Of a stretch of DNA of 64,000 nt, positions 26,201-41,200 are shown in pieces. Within the stretch, counting starts at the first letter, position 1; every line of letters begins with the position of its first letter. The DNA lies in contig JAIVFJ010000081.1 in the NCBI GenBank assembly GCA_025765615.1, positions 62,001 to 126,000 on the forward strand, in the 5' to 3' direction. A program made the position numbers and the translations under genes. This stretch comes from Zopfochytrium polystomum. Taxonomy: Eukaryota > Chytridiomycota > Chytridiomycetes > Chytridiales > Chytridiaceae. The notes under the pieces were generated by a model. That model made no database searches. It worked only from the letters and a program-made list of their open reading frames with translations, and was not told where the DNA came from.

Positions 26201-29200
26201 TCCCGCTGGTGGATCCTTTCTGTTGGATATGCTGTGACTTCCTCCGGCTCAAGCACAGTGTATGCTTTGAGCGTTTGGTAGAGTTCACGAAATTGTCCCC
26301 GTGCTATCCGTAGTTTACGAATTCTTGCAGTTAAAGCGCGGAGTGTTTTCCGACTGTAAGTGGAAGGACTTGTGGCAATTGATGGTTTTGTACAAAGGTT
26401 TGCCTTCAATGCCAGGTAGTCACGTAAACCTGATGGCTCTCGTGGTATGATTGGGGGATTTGTTGCCTCCCCTGTTGACTCTGGCAAAGCTAGAATGTCA
26501 GGGGAAGTTGAGCGCTCCCTAGGAGGGATTTCCTGTTCATCAGGTATTGACTCTGGTTCAGAATCAGAAGCGTCGTATAGCATACCCGGCTGTAGATCTC
26601 CCCCCTGTGATTCTGCAGGTGGTACATCGTCTTCTTGTGAGTCAGACAGAGCGTCAGGATGTGCCACATCTGGATCAGTGGACATAGCAGGGGTATGCAG
26701 CGAGGTGGAAAGATATTGGAAATCCTGAGCTGTGGGTTGGACTGGTCCCCATTCCTTCAAGCGGGAGTCATGAAGGAACTGTCTCCAGTTCCGCACAATG
26801 CCAGGAAAAACATTTTCGTGAAAGGAGACATGGAAGTGTTCCGATATTCTCTGAGTTTTCAAGTCGTAGACTACTGGAAGAGTGTTTCCTTTATACCCTA
26901 AGAATATGCCTGGCGCCCCTTTGTCAGGATGTTTAAGTGTTCGCTTTTCCTTTGGGATACGGTGGATAACCAAACAGCCAAAGGTGCGGATGTGATCAAC
27001 ATTTGGCTTTTCACCGTACCAAGCTTCATAAGGTGTTTTCTTAGTGTAAGAGTGGTAAACCCTGTTCTTGATGTATGCTGCGTAGCGGACTGCATACACA
27101 AAGAAAGAGTGGGGCAATCGTGACTCTAAGAGCATGCAGTGTGCCATGTCTTTGAGAGTGTTGACCTGACGTTCTACCAGCCCATTGAATTCCTTGGTGA
27201 ATGCAGGACTAGGTTCTAAAACAATAGGAGGATGCCGAGTATTGGCCCAAGTTTTGAATTCTCCATCTTTGAAGATTTCCCCCCTGTCACAGCGCACAGA
27301 TGTGATATGTTTGCCATGTTGTTGTTCAAACCTTTCGATCGTAGACCGGAATCTTGTGGGCGCGTCGGACAAAGAGTTGAGGAACTCAATGTCAAGCCAA
27401 CGGGTTGACTCTTCCACAACCAGTTGCCAATGTTTTTCACCATGGTGTCCACGTGCGGGCAGTGGGACAGCATCAGTGTGTAATCGACCAAGCAGTGTGG
27501 TGTTTGGTCTGGAAGCGGAGTGGATAGGCGAAGCTTTCAATTTCCCAACATCACATGTCACACAGGGAATGTCATGAATGAGGAAAAATGAATGACCAAC
27601 TTTATTCAGATTTGACCAAGTACGCTTCAAAGAAGATAAAGACAGGTGACCAAATTTCTTGTGAAGAGCTCGGACTGCTTCAATGTTCTGAGGGTTTGGT
27701 AAAGGGTCTGGGTCAGTTTGACTTAAAGTTGGTGTTGCAGTTTGCAAAGGAGTAGTTTGCTGTTGCGACTCACCTGGGGCGTCCCCAGAAGGAGTCGGCG
27801 CGTCCCTTCCAAGTTCTGCCCTGTCGAGACCAGTATGTCCCGTCAGAAGAGAAGGGTCCACAACATAGACATTCCCTGTGTCCCTATGAGCAATGGTAAA
27901 GTCTGAACCATGTACCCGAGGATGCAATAGGGCTGTGTCTGCTGTGAAAGTCACGTTGTGACCTGTCTGCCGCACGATTTGCTGAACTGAGAGTAGAGTG
28001 TCTGAGAACTCTGGCACATAGAGCGAGTTCCTCATGATGAGAGCTCTTCCGTTAACAAACAGGGTGAAGTCGCCCACTCCAGTGGCAGTTGTAAAGCCGT
28101 CAGCTGTTTTGATCTGCTGGGAGGTGGGCCGCAAGTTTGTGAAGTGCTCTTCACAAGGCGACATTGTCCTGGAAGCCCCAGAGTCAAGGATGACCTGGTG
28201 TGGGTTGCTGCCAGCAAGTCTTCTTGCCATCAGCGCAGTCTCGTAGATGCGGCGGTAGGTGACGTTGCGGTAGAGGAAACGCCCAGATTCGTACATCACT
28301 TTGTAGCCGACGTTTGAGACAATGTTGTCAGTGATCCAGTCTGGATCCATTCTGCCGTCAAGAAGTGTAACTGTGAGTTCCACTTCAAATTCCTCCTCCA
28401 CCTCAACGGCCTGGCATGTTCCAATTTCAAACTCCCGTGCCGCAAGTGCCCTTTCTACTGAAAGGAAGTCGTCTAGAGCTGATGTGTCTGCAAGGCGCGC
28501 AGCACCCTCAGTACTGAACTCCAACATTTCAACGTCTTCTGCTTCAGGAGGCGGTGGTGGAGTATCCATCCTGTAGCATTTGTGGGAAGGAGAGTCCTCA
28601 GAGGCTGCGCAAGAGGCTTGGTGGTGTTCTTCAGCAGCCACCTCACGTGCAATCTTGGCAGTCTCAGTAGCTTTCTTGGAATCAGCTGGCGTGGCCTTGG
28701 CTTCTTTGGCGTGTGCAGGCTGCTTGCCCTTGGCCTTCTTTGCAGGGCGAGCTGGCTCTGACTTCCCGTGAGGGAACTTGAGGCATTCCTCGCGAGAGTG
28801 TGAGACCCAGATTCCATGAAGGTCACAAGTAGGCTTGCCGTTGAGTGCCTCACCGATCTTGCGCTTCTTGGTTGCCACTGAGGTCTTTGCTGAAGCAGCT
28901 GTTTCCATCTCAGAAGTGCCGTGGTGAGCAGAGTGTCTGCTGTTCTTCTCTTTGCTTTGCTGGTACAGCGTGTGGCAGTTTGTCAACTCCTTGATGAGTC
29001 TTGGATGTGGAGGTTTAGCTTGGTTTCATGGCTGATTTCCTTGAACAGAGCATGATTGGCAAAGTGGACCTTGAGGGGTGTGGATTTCTTGATGGTGGGA
29101 ATGGCACAAGACTTGGCAAGGGTGGCATCAATCATGTTGCAGGATGATCCAGAGTCCATAAGGGCCTTGGTTGTGATGGTTGACTTGGGTGAGAGTTGAA

Positions 29201-32200
29201 TCTTGACATCCATGGTGAGTTGGTGGGGCTTGGAATCTGAGGTGTTTGTGGTGCTGGTGGTGCTGGTGGTGGTGATGAAACAGGGTCTGCTTGGAGGAGG
29301 GTCCAGGGAATTGCCCCTCAGTGAGCCTGGACCTGGGAGTTTGGGTGCTTCTTCCTTGGGCAGTCCTTGACAGCGTGTTCCTTGGAGCCACAGTAGAAAC
29401 ACAGTCCCTGCTGGGCCCTCCTTGTTTTCTCCTCTTGGCTCAGAGGACCCTTAGGAAGTGTCTCAACTGCATCCACTTGCATGGGTTCAGGAACTGTAAG
29501 AGCTTGAGGGACTGGGGTAAGTCTTGATGTAGTTCCTACTTGTCTTTGCTTCAGCCTCTTGGAGTAGAGTCTGTTGTCAATCTTGATGGCAAGGAGAATG
29601 TGCTCTTCCAAGGCCTCAGGGATGTGCAGAGACTGGGAGAGCATGTCTTGGATAGACTCATGGAGACCATCATGGTACAGCTCCATCAGAGCTGCATCAT
29701 TGTATCCAGAGTCTCTGGCTAGTTGCTTGAATTGGTTGGTGTAGGCCACACAAGATTGCTTCCTTGCTTGATATGCTTGAGCTTGGATCTTGCTGTCCAA
29801 GATGCGTAGGGGTCACCAAAGGTAGCCTCCAGCCCCTCCCAGAGCTCTTGCAGGGTGGTGGGTGTGCTTGGGAGATCAGTACCATGATTGAGCTTGAGCA
29901 GACAGGAGGGTGCCTGTGAAAAGAACCTTGACTTGCTCACTGGGAAATCTTGAAGGTTGGAGAAGGATGACATTCTCCACAGTGGCCATAAAGATCCTAA
30001 GGTCTTTGGCCAGCCCAGTGAACTTGTCAGGGCTGGGAACCTTGGGCTCTCTTGCTTGGTTGGCTTGGGGCAGGGGAAGAGCTTGATGTTCTTGTTGGTG
30101 AAGTTGTTGTTGAAGCTGGTGCTGCTGGTGAAGGACTTGTTCTTGAAGTTGGTGTGTCTGTCTTGAAAGGGCTTGCAATTGGTCCATCAAGGCTTGGAAG
30201 GCAGTTGCATCAGGGAAGGTGTTGTTTGGGTCAGACATGATGGCAAAGAGTAGTAGGAGAGGGTGAAGTGAATTATGATGTCAGGAACATGGCAGGACAG
30301 GACAAGGCAGACATGGAACTGAGAGGAGTGATGATTGTATTGGAAACAATAATTCACTTGAGGGATGGGACAGGTCCCCATCCCCCTTTTATACCTTTTG
30401 AGAGTCTTCCTTGTCAAGACTCAAAGAAAGTCCCAGAAAGAGCAATTAGTAATACAATGATACCAATGATACCAATGACAACAAGACAAGTCAGGAAAGC
30501 AAAGAAGGTTCCAGAAGGTTCCACAACGTTCCATGAAGGAATGTTCTAGAAGGTTCCAGAGGTTTCCAGAGGGTGATTCATAACAGGGTTGGATTCCTTG
30601 TTTGATCTCTGTGAGAGGTGCTGCTTTTGTACTCCTGCAGGTTGGAGCCATCAGAAAACAGAGGGAGCAGTGGGCTGCACAGAGCAGGCCACAGAAATGA
30701 GATAAAACAGGCTGAGCACCAACCTCAGCCTGGGCTAAGTACCCATTCAGGGCTGAGTACCAGCCTGGGCTGTGCACCACCCAGGGCTAAGTACCAGCCA
30801 GGGCTGAGTACCACCTTGGGCTGAGTACTTTGTCTGGGCTGAGTACTACCAAGAACCAATTTACAGCTTGTTTGAGAAACAGTTGCTTGTAAATTGGTTT
30901 GGTTGTTTCCAAATCAGGAAGCTTGTTTGGGAAACAAGTCGCTTTTTTCCTTGTTTTTAGAAATCCAATGATTGGTGCAATCTCTGGTGAGCTCAGTTTT
31001 TATCTCACTTTTAGAAATGAAGTGATTGGTGCAATCCCTGATTCCTAATGCCTGTTGCATTGCTCAGATTGCACAGCACAGCAGGAAAGCTGGAATTCCA
31101 GATCAGGAAGCGGAATTCCGATGCAGAGTGCGGAATTCCGGTGCGGAGAGCGGAATTCCGGAGCATTGGGCAGTGGTACACTGCTTCTGCATGCTTGCTG
31201 TGCTGTGTTACATGTGCAGAGTGTGTAGTTTGAGCGTTTTTGTGCATGTTCTAATTGCATTGTTCCTACCGGTAGGATGAACAAAGCTAGAACTGCCTAT
31301 CTCTTTTTATTGAGAACAGATTAGCCCTTCCGAGCGCCCCATTCAGGTATTGAATCTACTGAGCCCTTCAAGCACCCCATCCAATGTGATTGGATGGAGT
31401 ACTCAAAGGGATCATCAGTAACAGGCGTAGTGTACCCCGTGGGTCGAATCTCAACAAATATGCTGTTGAGGTATGTGTTGCTGATATCGACTGTGTCAGT
31501 GACCCAGTTGATTCAGGCAGCCATTTCAGTGAGTTAGCGAGGACTATTGATTTGGACAAGAGTTGAGCGAGTATTCTGAATTTAAATGCAATGATACTAA
31601 ATGGGGCCCTTTGCCATGAGCTGTGCATAGAAGCACTCAATGCTGCTGTCTTCACAAAGTTTGATCTTGTAGACCCATTTGTTCCAGTTTATGTTGGCAT
31701 TGGTGGGTTGTTCAATAACTTCATAGGCTGTCTGCACATATACGAGGATCTGCGCAAGTTGTGCTTGTCAAACACAGTTGCCCTGAATGAGTACACTTTG
31801 TAGAGTTGTCAAATGGTGGCGACTGCTGACGTGGTTCTGATGGAATTTCACCTGAAGGTAAGAAGTTTGTGGTGGATTCCAAATTTTAAAGTGTTATGTT
31901 TGTTTTGTGGTTGTAGAGAAATAGAATCTACTTGTGATGGTTTTAACTTAAGAAACTTTAGGGAAAATTAGTTCAGATTTTCTAAGATACCATGCACGCA
32001 AAAGAAAGCACAAGAGAAAACTCTGCACAGGTGAGCCTTCCGCACGATGCTGGTCTGGGCTCCCCCCAGTACCCTATGAGGCAAGGCAACGACTCCCCCA
32101 TACACAGCTTGCCCTCAACACTTTTCCCTGCGTCTCACCCAGGCATATCAGGAGAATAACTGTCTCCTCGTTGGTACTCCTTGCGGAATGGGCTCCCTGC

Positions 32201-35200
32201 TCAGGACTCCACCTCCTCTGACACAGGTCTGGGCCACACTAGCCTACAAGCTGGGACTTCGGTGTTTGTTGGGCCTTCGGTTGATTTTACATTGCCGGTC
32301 TGCCACATCGGTCCGGCCTTCCACAGTCATGCCTATAGTGCTCCCAGTAAGGTCCACTAGAGGTGACGTTAATTGCAGTACCGCGGAATTCAACCCATCG
32401 TGCCGTCACCTCCAATACCAGAGCTGTACACTGTTATTTGATTCACTTTTGCTGTGGATTACCATGTGGTTGATACTTTTTACCAATTCCAGTTTAACTT
32501 CTACCAATTCTGGTTGCTGAAGTTGATTGCTGACTGAATGGAGGAAGTTGTTGGTTTCTGGAGTGACTCTGCTGTGGGGAATGGTTGACACTTTGTCTGA
32601 CTTTGTTGAGACTGCAGAAAATTGAAATCCAATTCAACTTGTTCAACTGGCAAATTCAGGTTCAAAGATAGCTCAAGGTGACTGGTGACTGAATGGAGCA
32701 AAGTGGTGATGTTGGTGTTGTTTCTGAAGCTGATCTGCAGTAATGAATGGTTGAAGATTTTCCTGGATTTTGCTGGGGCTGCTGCAGTTTGAATAGTTTG
32801 ATGATGTGGTAATTGTGACTGTTTGACTATGAGGTGGTTGTTTTTTGTTTTTGTTGGTCTAGAGGAGAGAATAACGATAGAGATGAAGTTCATGGAAGTA
32901 AGCATTAGTGAAAGTTAGCATATCCAGATGTTTCCACAGAGCCTGATTGCTGGATGATGATTTGCCTTTAGTCTCCAAGTGATGTTGTGGTGAATTAATG
33001 CTAGTAGAAGAGTGTTAATGCAAGCAAAGGGAACAAAGACTTGGCCTGATGTCTTCAACTCTGCCTCATTAAAGAATCAGCAGAATGTTTTTGTCAAATC
33101 TAACATCCCAAAACCACCAGGTTTCTGGTCAGATTACAAAAGTTGAGGGCAATCTCTGAAGGATCCAGATCTTGGTTATGCTGCATGAATGAATGAGGCA
33201 TTCAAAGAACATAGCTGTTCTGGAGCGACTCCATTAAGTGGAGTTTGAAATTCTAGAGTCAGTTAGATTTGATTCTGCAAAGGAAGAATCTTAGATGAGA
33301 ATGGAACTTAAGTTATCTTGCAAGGTTGAGCTTGTTTATAGTTTGCTCTAAAATAGTGTTAGTGTTGAGTGTCCAATAGAGATAAACGTTGGTTAGGATA
33401 ATTCATCAGAGTGATGTAATTGAGGTGAGGACTCAGGTGTGGCTGTGGAATTTCCTGTGGTGTGGGACCTGGTGTAGTGTGTTAGTATGTCTGTATAAAA
33501 GCTGAAGCAGTCAATATGTGAGAGTTGAGGCCCCTAGCCAGGGTCAAGTAAGCCCAGCAATGCAGTAACAGGTATTCCATAGTTCGAATCCTGAGTCCAG
33601 ATTCATTTGGGTATAATAGATAGAGTGTTTTCCCAAGCCAGCAGCCCAGCACCAAGAAGATCATGCCAAGTTGGTGCCAATCCATGCTGAGACCACTTTG
33701 CAACTCTGTGCTGATGATCTTCTTTCAATTACTCCAAGCATCCTCCATCTACTTGGCAATGCAGTGCTGATGATCATCTTTCACTTATCTGTTAGATTTT
33801 GGGTTTTTGCAGTAAGGAGTGTGCAGGAGCAACACCTCACACTGTGGTGCATGGGAGCACCAACTGTGATGAGGATTTGGTGCATTTTTTGTCACCTGGT
33901 CTTTGTCACAATTTTGTATAAAGCCAAACAGCATACATTGTGCAACAGTCTCCCATCTCAGCTTCACCATCACAAGAGAGTAGTCCACCAGAGAAGTTCA
34001 CCACCATCCACAAACAGCAGCAGTCATTTCTTTCATACAAAATTGTGACCCATCCCAATCATCTGGAGTATAAACAACAAGCAGAATCGAGGAAGAACGT
34101 GCAGAACGCAGCAACACACTTGAAAAACAAGTAAACAAACAGTGCCACTCACCACCACACATCACCAGCATCACTACCTGCAGAACCAACACCTTCAGTT
34201 TTTGTATCCCCACCATTTCACCACGTCCACACCACTTTTAACACTGGGGAAGACGTTTTGACGATCGTTTTTCGCTGCAGCAGCGTTGCAGAGCGTGTAA
34301 CAGCACTCATCCACAACATCAGCCACCTGATAACGCCGAATTTCGAGAGTTTACGTTTGCAACTTCTTTCAATTGCTTCAGGAATCGCTTACCACCACAG
34401 GAAAGAGCTACTTCCACTCTATCTATCCACCAAATATCTTGATCTTCGACTGGTTCCTTGCAGAATAACAGCTGTCCGCGTTTTTACTGTTCAATTAGCA
34501 CTCAACTCGTCGAAATTGCTGTATTAGAGCTTCCCACCAACACAACTCAGCCAAAACCCGACCAAATCACTTAAAACCAATTTCTCTGCACTCAGCAACT
34601 ACTGATCTACGTGGGGCAACTCAGTGATTCTCCAATTTCGTCGTTGGCCTTGTGGGTTATTGAGTTACAAGCTGCATCTGCATTTTGGCCCATCTAGTCA
34701 CTCAATTTCGCTCCACAAACGTGACAAGTCTGTTTTTCTCAACACCAACTCGTTACACACTTCACCTATCCACCTATCCACACCCATACCTTGACCATCA
34801 AGTGTCGTGTCACGCTTGTTGAGTCTGCTACTATTCCCTACGAAGGGTTATCACTAAATCAGGGAAATCACTGCCTTTCAAATTTCTATTCTCCTGCAAA
34901 GCTCTCACACATTTTCCTCACAAGCATGAGCGAGCGTGATCAAATCAAGTATGCTTCCCGTGCATTCCCCATCCTCAAAGGCGCAGCAAATTTTGGAGAT
35001 TGGCTGGACGACCTAATTTCAGAACTATCCAACAAAAGCAATGGTCTCCGCCACTGTGTTGACCCAGACCGAATTAACGTATTACGCAATGATCAAGTGG
35101 ACCCCAATGATCCTAATGTCGGCCCAACATGCAGAGTACGCAGGGGGCCCAACCATGGCGAGCATTATGCATTTGCACGAGACGGGCGTGAGCCGGTCAA

Positions 35201-38200
35201 ATGGTTCCCAGGGACAGAAGACCAGAACGCATACTGTATCCTTCTCATTCGACGACATGTTGAACCAGAGCTTCTACCACAGTTCCCCCGACGAGGGCAG
35301 ATATTTGCCTACACACTGCTTGGAGAAATTGCGATTGCATGTCGAACAACAGATCAAGGATTAGCAAAGGAAATTATTGATGATTTCGAACGTATAAAAA
35401 TGGAACCTGCAGAATCATCCGAGTCATTTGCAATGCGCTTCATTACAGCTTACCACAAAGTAGAAAGCTTTGCAGAAAGTTCATCAGTGGAAATCCGCAG
35501 TCGCATCACACCATTTTCCAAAGTTGTGCGAGTCTTCGTATCTGCCCTGAACAACACGCTAATCAATATGGGTGTTGCCAATACGTTCATGTTTGCAGGG
35601 AATCCTATCACTTCTGTTTCATCATTGACTAAACTAATCACCTTATTTAAATCTACCGCCCGCCAAAATACATATGATGAGAGGCGGGATCGACTTGCAG
35701 CACAACAGGAGCGGGACCTGACAACAGCCATTCCAGAAGTCACTACACCAACAGCAAATGTAATTATTCGGCCAAAAGTACACTATAATCAACTCCGTGG
35801 TCGTGGCAGTTATCATAAACTTCAGCAGTACCAGCCGTATCCTAATATCCGCCCAACAACCTTGCAGTACCAAAACCCTCAGTCCCAACAGTACACACCG
35901 CGCCCATATGGTGGTTTTGGCCGAGGCCGAGGAACATGGCGAGGACTAAGTTCACGTGGAACAGCAACAGGTGGTACCGCAATGGGACGCGGCTCTGGGG
36001 GGAGTTGGTACCCTGCACAGCAACAGTCTTTTGGAGTCCAATGTCATGCATGTGGAGGCTATGGTCATGTTGCTCGACAGTGTGCCAACACATTTCTTCA
36101 GCAATTGCAGCAACAGCAACAGAATTGACCACCAGCAAATCCAAATGCGCTCTTACTCCAGCAACCAAACCCTCCACAACAGCAGATACCTGAAAACCAA
36201 GCACTTCTGCTACAGAACGGTGATTGGGATGACCAGCAAAGTGAGCAGTATGCTGCAGAACAGCAATTGTGGATGGAAACGCAACTCCAATCAGAGACCG
36301 AACTAGATGAAAGTCAACAGGATTTTTGGATGGCCCGGGAGTAATCCGGGCATTTGCAGTTAACGTCCCTTCCCTTCCAATTTCTTTTCCTGTACTCATC
36401 GACAACGGTTGCAATGTCACAACGCTTCGAGATTTCTCTCTCTTCATTCCCTTTAGTTATACTCAGCAGAAATCTAGCATGCGTATCGCCAAAGAAGGAC
36501 CTATTCTTACTTGTGAAGGATACGGCACAGCTCTCATACCACTCGCCAACAACATCACACTTATAATTGAAGGTGCCCAATATGCTCCAGAATGTCCTGT
36601 CAACTTGGTCGCTGATCGGGACCTACAACTATGTGGCTTCTTCCATCTTGCACGAGACCTTCAACCTGGTACTATTTATCGTAGCAGTCCTGAGGAAGGA
36701 GATCCAGCCGTCCTTCAAATGATTCTTAGACATGGTCTCCAATGGTTCCCAACAGCAGCAAACCCCAACTTCAACTACAGCAAACAATTTATTGCACACT
36801 GCGCCAGTAAATTTTACAACCTCTTCAGCTCTGCAGAACCAGTTGATACACTCAGTATACGCACAGCCTTTCTCAACAGCAAAGCTCCAAACACTCAGCG
36901 CATGCATGAACGCCTCGGCCATATCCCTTATGCAAGACTACGAGCAATGAAGGAGCGCCGTACATGTGCTGACTTTCCTGACATTAAGCTGGACTTACTT
37001 GAAGAACCGTGTAAGGCCTGCATTATTGCCAAACAGACTCGTGCTGCTATTCCACATACAGATCCTCCAGATAAACTACCAGGCGAATATTTAGCCTTTG
37101 ATCTAGTGGAAGTCAAACCAAAGTTTCGAGGACAATATGGCTTTGCTCTCATTGCCATTGACTATGCAAGTAATTATCTCTGGTCGACGAACCTTCGGAG
37201 AAAGTCAGAAGCACTACCAGAGGCCATTAAGATCATCCAACAATTGGAGACAGTTAGGGATGTTCGTGTAAAGGGCGTCCGCTTTGATGGTGGGGAACTG
37301 AATTCACTCGCTTTTAACCGTTTCTGTGCATCACGTGGCATCCGCGTTGAAGTCAGTCCACCTCATACACCTGAGCTGAATGGGAAAGCAGAGCGAGCAG
37401 TTCGAACAGTCATGGATGTCACACGATCTCTTCTAAGACATGCAGGTTCACTGTGGTCATGGTGGGGATACGCGATTCGACATGCAGTAGATATCATCAA
37501 TACACTTCCTGTCCTCAGCCGTGGATTACTATCTCCAGTTGAAACGCTTCTTGGATTCCCTCCATGCATCAGTCAATTCAGAGTTTTTGGCTCAGGATGT
37601 TTGTATCATATCACAGCAAAGGAACGTGGACAAACACATCAGTTTAAAAAGCTTGCAGAACGCGCCCGACCAGCAATTTACATTGGAAACATTGGTCGTT
37701 CCATTGCTCGCTTGATTGACATCAGCACGGGTAGAGTAATCACTCATTGATTGGATGACCTTGTGGTTGCAGAAGACAGTTTCCCTCGCCTCAGCACCTC
37801 AGCAGCAGAGGATATTGCTCAGGACCTCGTTCATCAGCTAACACCACTCCTCAGCAAAGATGAACTTACATCAACTGAACAAAACATCACCAACCTCCTT
37901 CGTGAAGCCAATGTTCGCGTGGATCAATTCCCAGAACCAAGACCAGCAGCGGTAGCTGAACGACAACCTTCCACAGAACTAGCACCAAACGAACATGAAG
38001 TGATCCAGGTACGGCAGCGAAAGTGAATCGGATAACGATGTACAGCACGAAGTGTTGGAGGTGGCGGCACGACGGGATGGACTCCGTGTTACCGCAATTA
38101 ACGCCACCTCCAGTGGGCCTTACCTACGAGCACTAAAGCCGGGGGACCAATCGGATGAGTGAGGGCGGCGACCGGCTCTGTGACTGCAGGCGCACTCTCA

Positions 38201-41200
38201 GCTGGGAGTGACGTGGGTGGCGCAACCGAAGGCCCTGGGCCATACCGACCCTGCGGGAGCTAGTGTGGCGTGGACCCAAGTCAGAGGGGATGGATGCCTG
38301 TTTGGGGAGCCCATTCCGTAAGGAACACCACCAGGGGAGATAGGTCCCTTGGCGCCTGACGTTACGCATGGGGGAAAATGCGGAAGGCGGGCTGTGGAGA
38401 GAGGAAGAGAAGGCTCTCTGGCACGGGGTGTCCCGAGCCGCATCGTGCAGAAGGCTCACCTGCCAATGATTTTTCTATTTCCTTTTTCTGCATCCTAATA
38501 CTCACAAACACCTCTGTAACTTTACTAACACCACCAAAGCATACCCCTGATGACAAAACAATTGCTGAAACACCAGCTAGAGACCTACCACGTCAAGCGC
38601 CACCACCAGAACCACCACCACCAGAGCCTCCACCTACACATGTGCGCAAATCACCATGCAGCCCTACGCGCAGCCCATCTCCAAAACATACTCGATCCGG
38701 ACATCTATATTTAACCAGTGTCAAATGTCCAGACCCGGTAACACGCACTGAGGCCATGAGTGGAAAGTGGTCCAAAGAGTGGATTGCAGCAGAGCAAACA
38801 GAGATTGACGCTCTCAGAATGCTTGCAGCCTTCGAAGTCGTTGATCGACCCAAGAATGTCAATGTCGTGCAGAACAAATGGGTTTACAAGGTCAAGCTTC
38901 GACCAGACGGCAGCATTGAGCGCTTTCGCGCACGACTAGTGGCGAAGGGCTTTACACAGCGTCGTGGCGTTGATTTCTGGAACACTCACTCTCCTGTTGT
39001 TCGCATCAATAGTCTACGATGGCTCCTTGCTATGACAGCCTCAAACGGTTGGGACACAGCCATGGTCGATATTAGCAATGCCTACCTCAACAGCAAACTT
39101 GATGTCCCCATCTACATGGAGCAACCAGATGGCTACCGTTCGGATGGCAAGGTCTGGCTTTTGCACAAAGCTGTCAACGGTATCAAGCAAGCGGGGCGTT
39201 GTTGGTACCAGGAACTCATTGGTCGTCTCAAATCTGCCGACTACCAACAAAGCGCAGCAGATCCGTGCATCCTCTTCAAGCGCACAAAGGAACGTATTAT
39301 TTTCATTGCTATCTATGTCGATGATATTTGTTTCTTTGGGCACACAGAGGAAATCACCTCTGCCATCAATTTGCTAAAATCCTTCTATAAGCTCCGCGAA
39401 CTAGGTCATATCAAGACCGTACTGAATATGGAAGTTCATCCAACACCAACTGGCATTTACTTGCATCAACGAGCTTACACCAAAGAGTTACTCCAACGCC
39501 ATGCAGACCTAGTCAATGGAAAGAAGACAGCAGTAACTGCTCTCCCCAGTCCTCTCACTCTTCAACCTCGAGAAAATGATGAACCCACAGCAAATCAACA
39601 GCTCTACCAAGCAATCCTTGGTGGCATCAACTATTTGGCAACACACACACGACCAGACTTGGCACCAGCAGTCTCATATCTTGGCGCCTTCAGCAAGGAC
39701 CCAAGCAAACACCACTTGCAGATCCTCATTCGAGTCCTTCAATATATCAATGGTACACGTGAGTATGGTTTGCTTTATTCCAACACAGGGTCTGGAATTT
39801 TCGGCTACTCGGATGCTGCTCATGGAGTTCATGCTGATGGGAAATCACAACTTGGCTACTTCGTTTTGCTTGGAAATACCGCCATCAGCTGGGCATCAAC
39901 TCGCAGTCCTACAGTTATGCTGTCACCTCAGCAAGCAGAATACGTTGCAGTCTCAGAACTAGGACGAGAACTGGAGGCCATCTCACAACAGCACACAGCA
40001 CTTATGCTCCCATCCCCAACTCCTATTCCAATCTATACTGACAACCAAGGCGTCATCAATTTGAGCTCAAATGATCTCTACACTAATAGGTCAAAACATA
40101 TTCTGGTTAAGTATCACTATATCAGGGAACTGGTTGATCGACAAGTGATTCGACTGGAATGGATTCCTGGTGGCGAGCAACCAGCAGATTATCTTACAAA
40201 ATCATTACCAGCTGCTTTGGGTACTTACCATCTTAGTCATATTGGTCTTTGTCATGTGCCTTAGTTTCTGTCCCCTTTCTTTATTTATATTGCATCCTGT
40301 TTCTCCTTCTCTTTCTTGCCCTTCTTCTTCTTCTGCATTGCTTCTTATATTCCTGCATTCAAGCTTCTTTGCTCTCCATCTACAAATTTCATATGGGCAT
40401 TCTTTTCTTATTGTTCTGCCACCTGGTGGCCAGTCATACCTGTTTATTGCTTTTCCTTAACCAGTGTACGGTTTCCTTACATTGCCTATGGCGTAAGGTT
40501 TTCCTCCGTGCTGGCCCTTTTGCTCCTGCCCACAGCTTAGGGGGGAGTGTTAGATTTTGGGTTTTTGCAGTAAGCAGTGTGCAGGAGCAACACCTCACAC
40601 TGTGGTGCATGGGAGCACCAACTGTGATGAGGATTTGGTGCATTTTTTGTCACCTGGTCTTTGTCACAATTTTGTATAAAGCCAAACAGCATACATTGTG
40701 CAACAGTCTCCCATCTCAGCTTCACCATCACAAGAGAGTAGTCCACCAGAGTAGTTCACCACCATCCACAAACAGCAGCAGTCATTTCTTTCATCACACT
40801 CTGTCTTCTTAGAACAACTTTTTGACCTCCGCCTCACCAGTCCCTCCAACAAGGACAGCCCTCTCCCTGACAAACTCTGTGAAGTGTACCACATCATTAA
40901 GTCCTTTATTTGTGCTGCTCTCACCTTTGGCTCTCCAGTCTTTTACCACAGCCCTCCTGATGGTCCTCTTTACAATCCCTTTTACCCATCTTCTTTGAAT
41001 CCCCTTCACCATCCCCCCCTTGCCTGTGGCAGTTTTTTCCATCCAATGACCCCACCACAGGTGAAATTCTTCTGCATTGTTAACTGGACTCACACACTCC
41101 CAAACCCCCAACTCCTTTCTCATCACTACTCCAGGCTCCCTGAACGCCTTCACCCTTCCTCCTACAATTTCCACTTGGTCCAATGCCTTGGCTGCCCCAT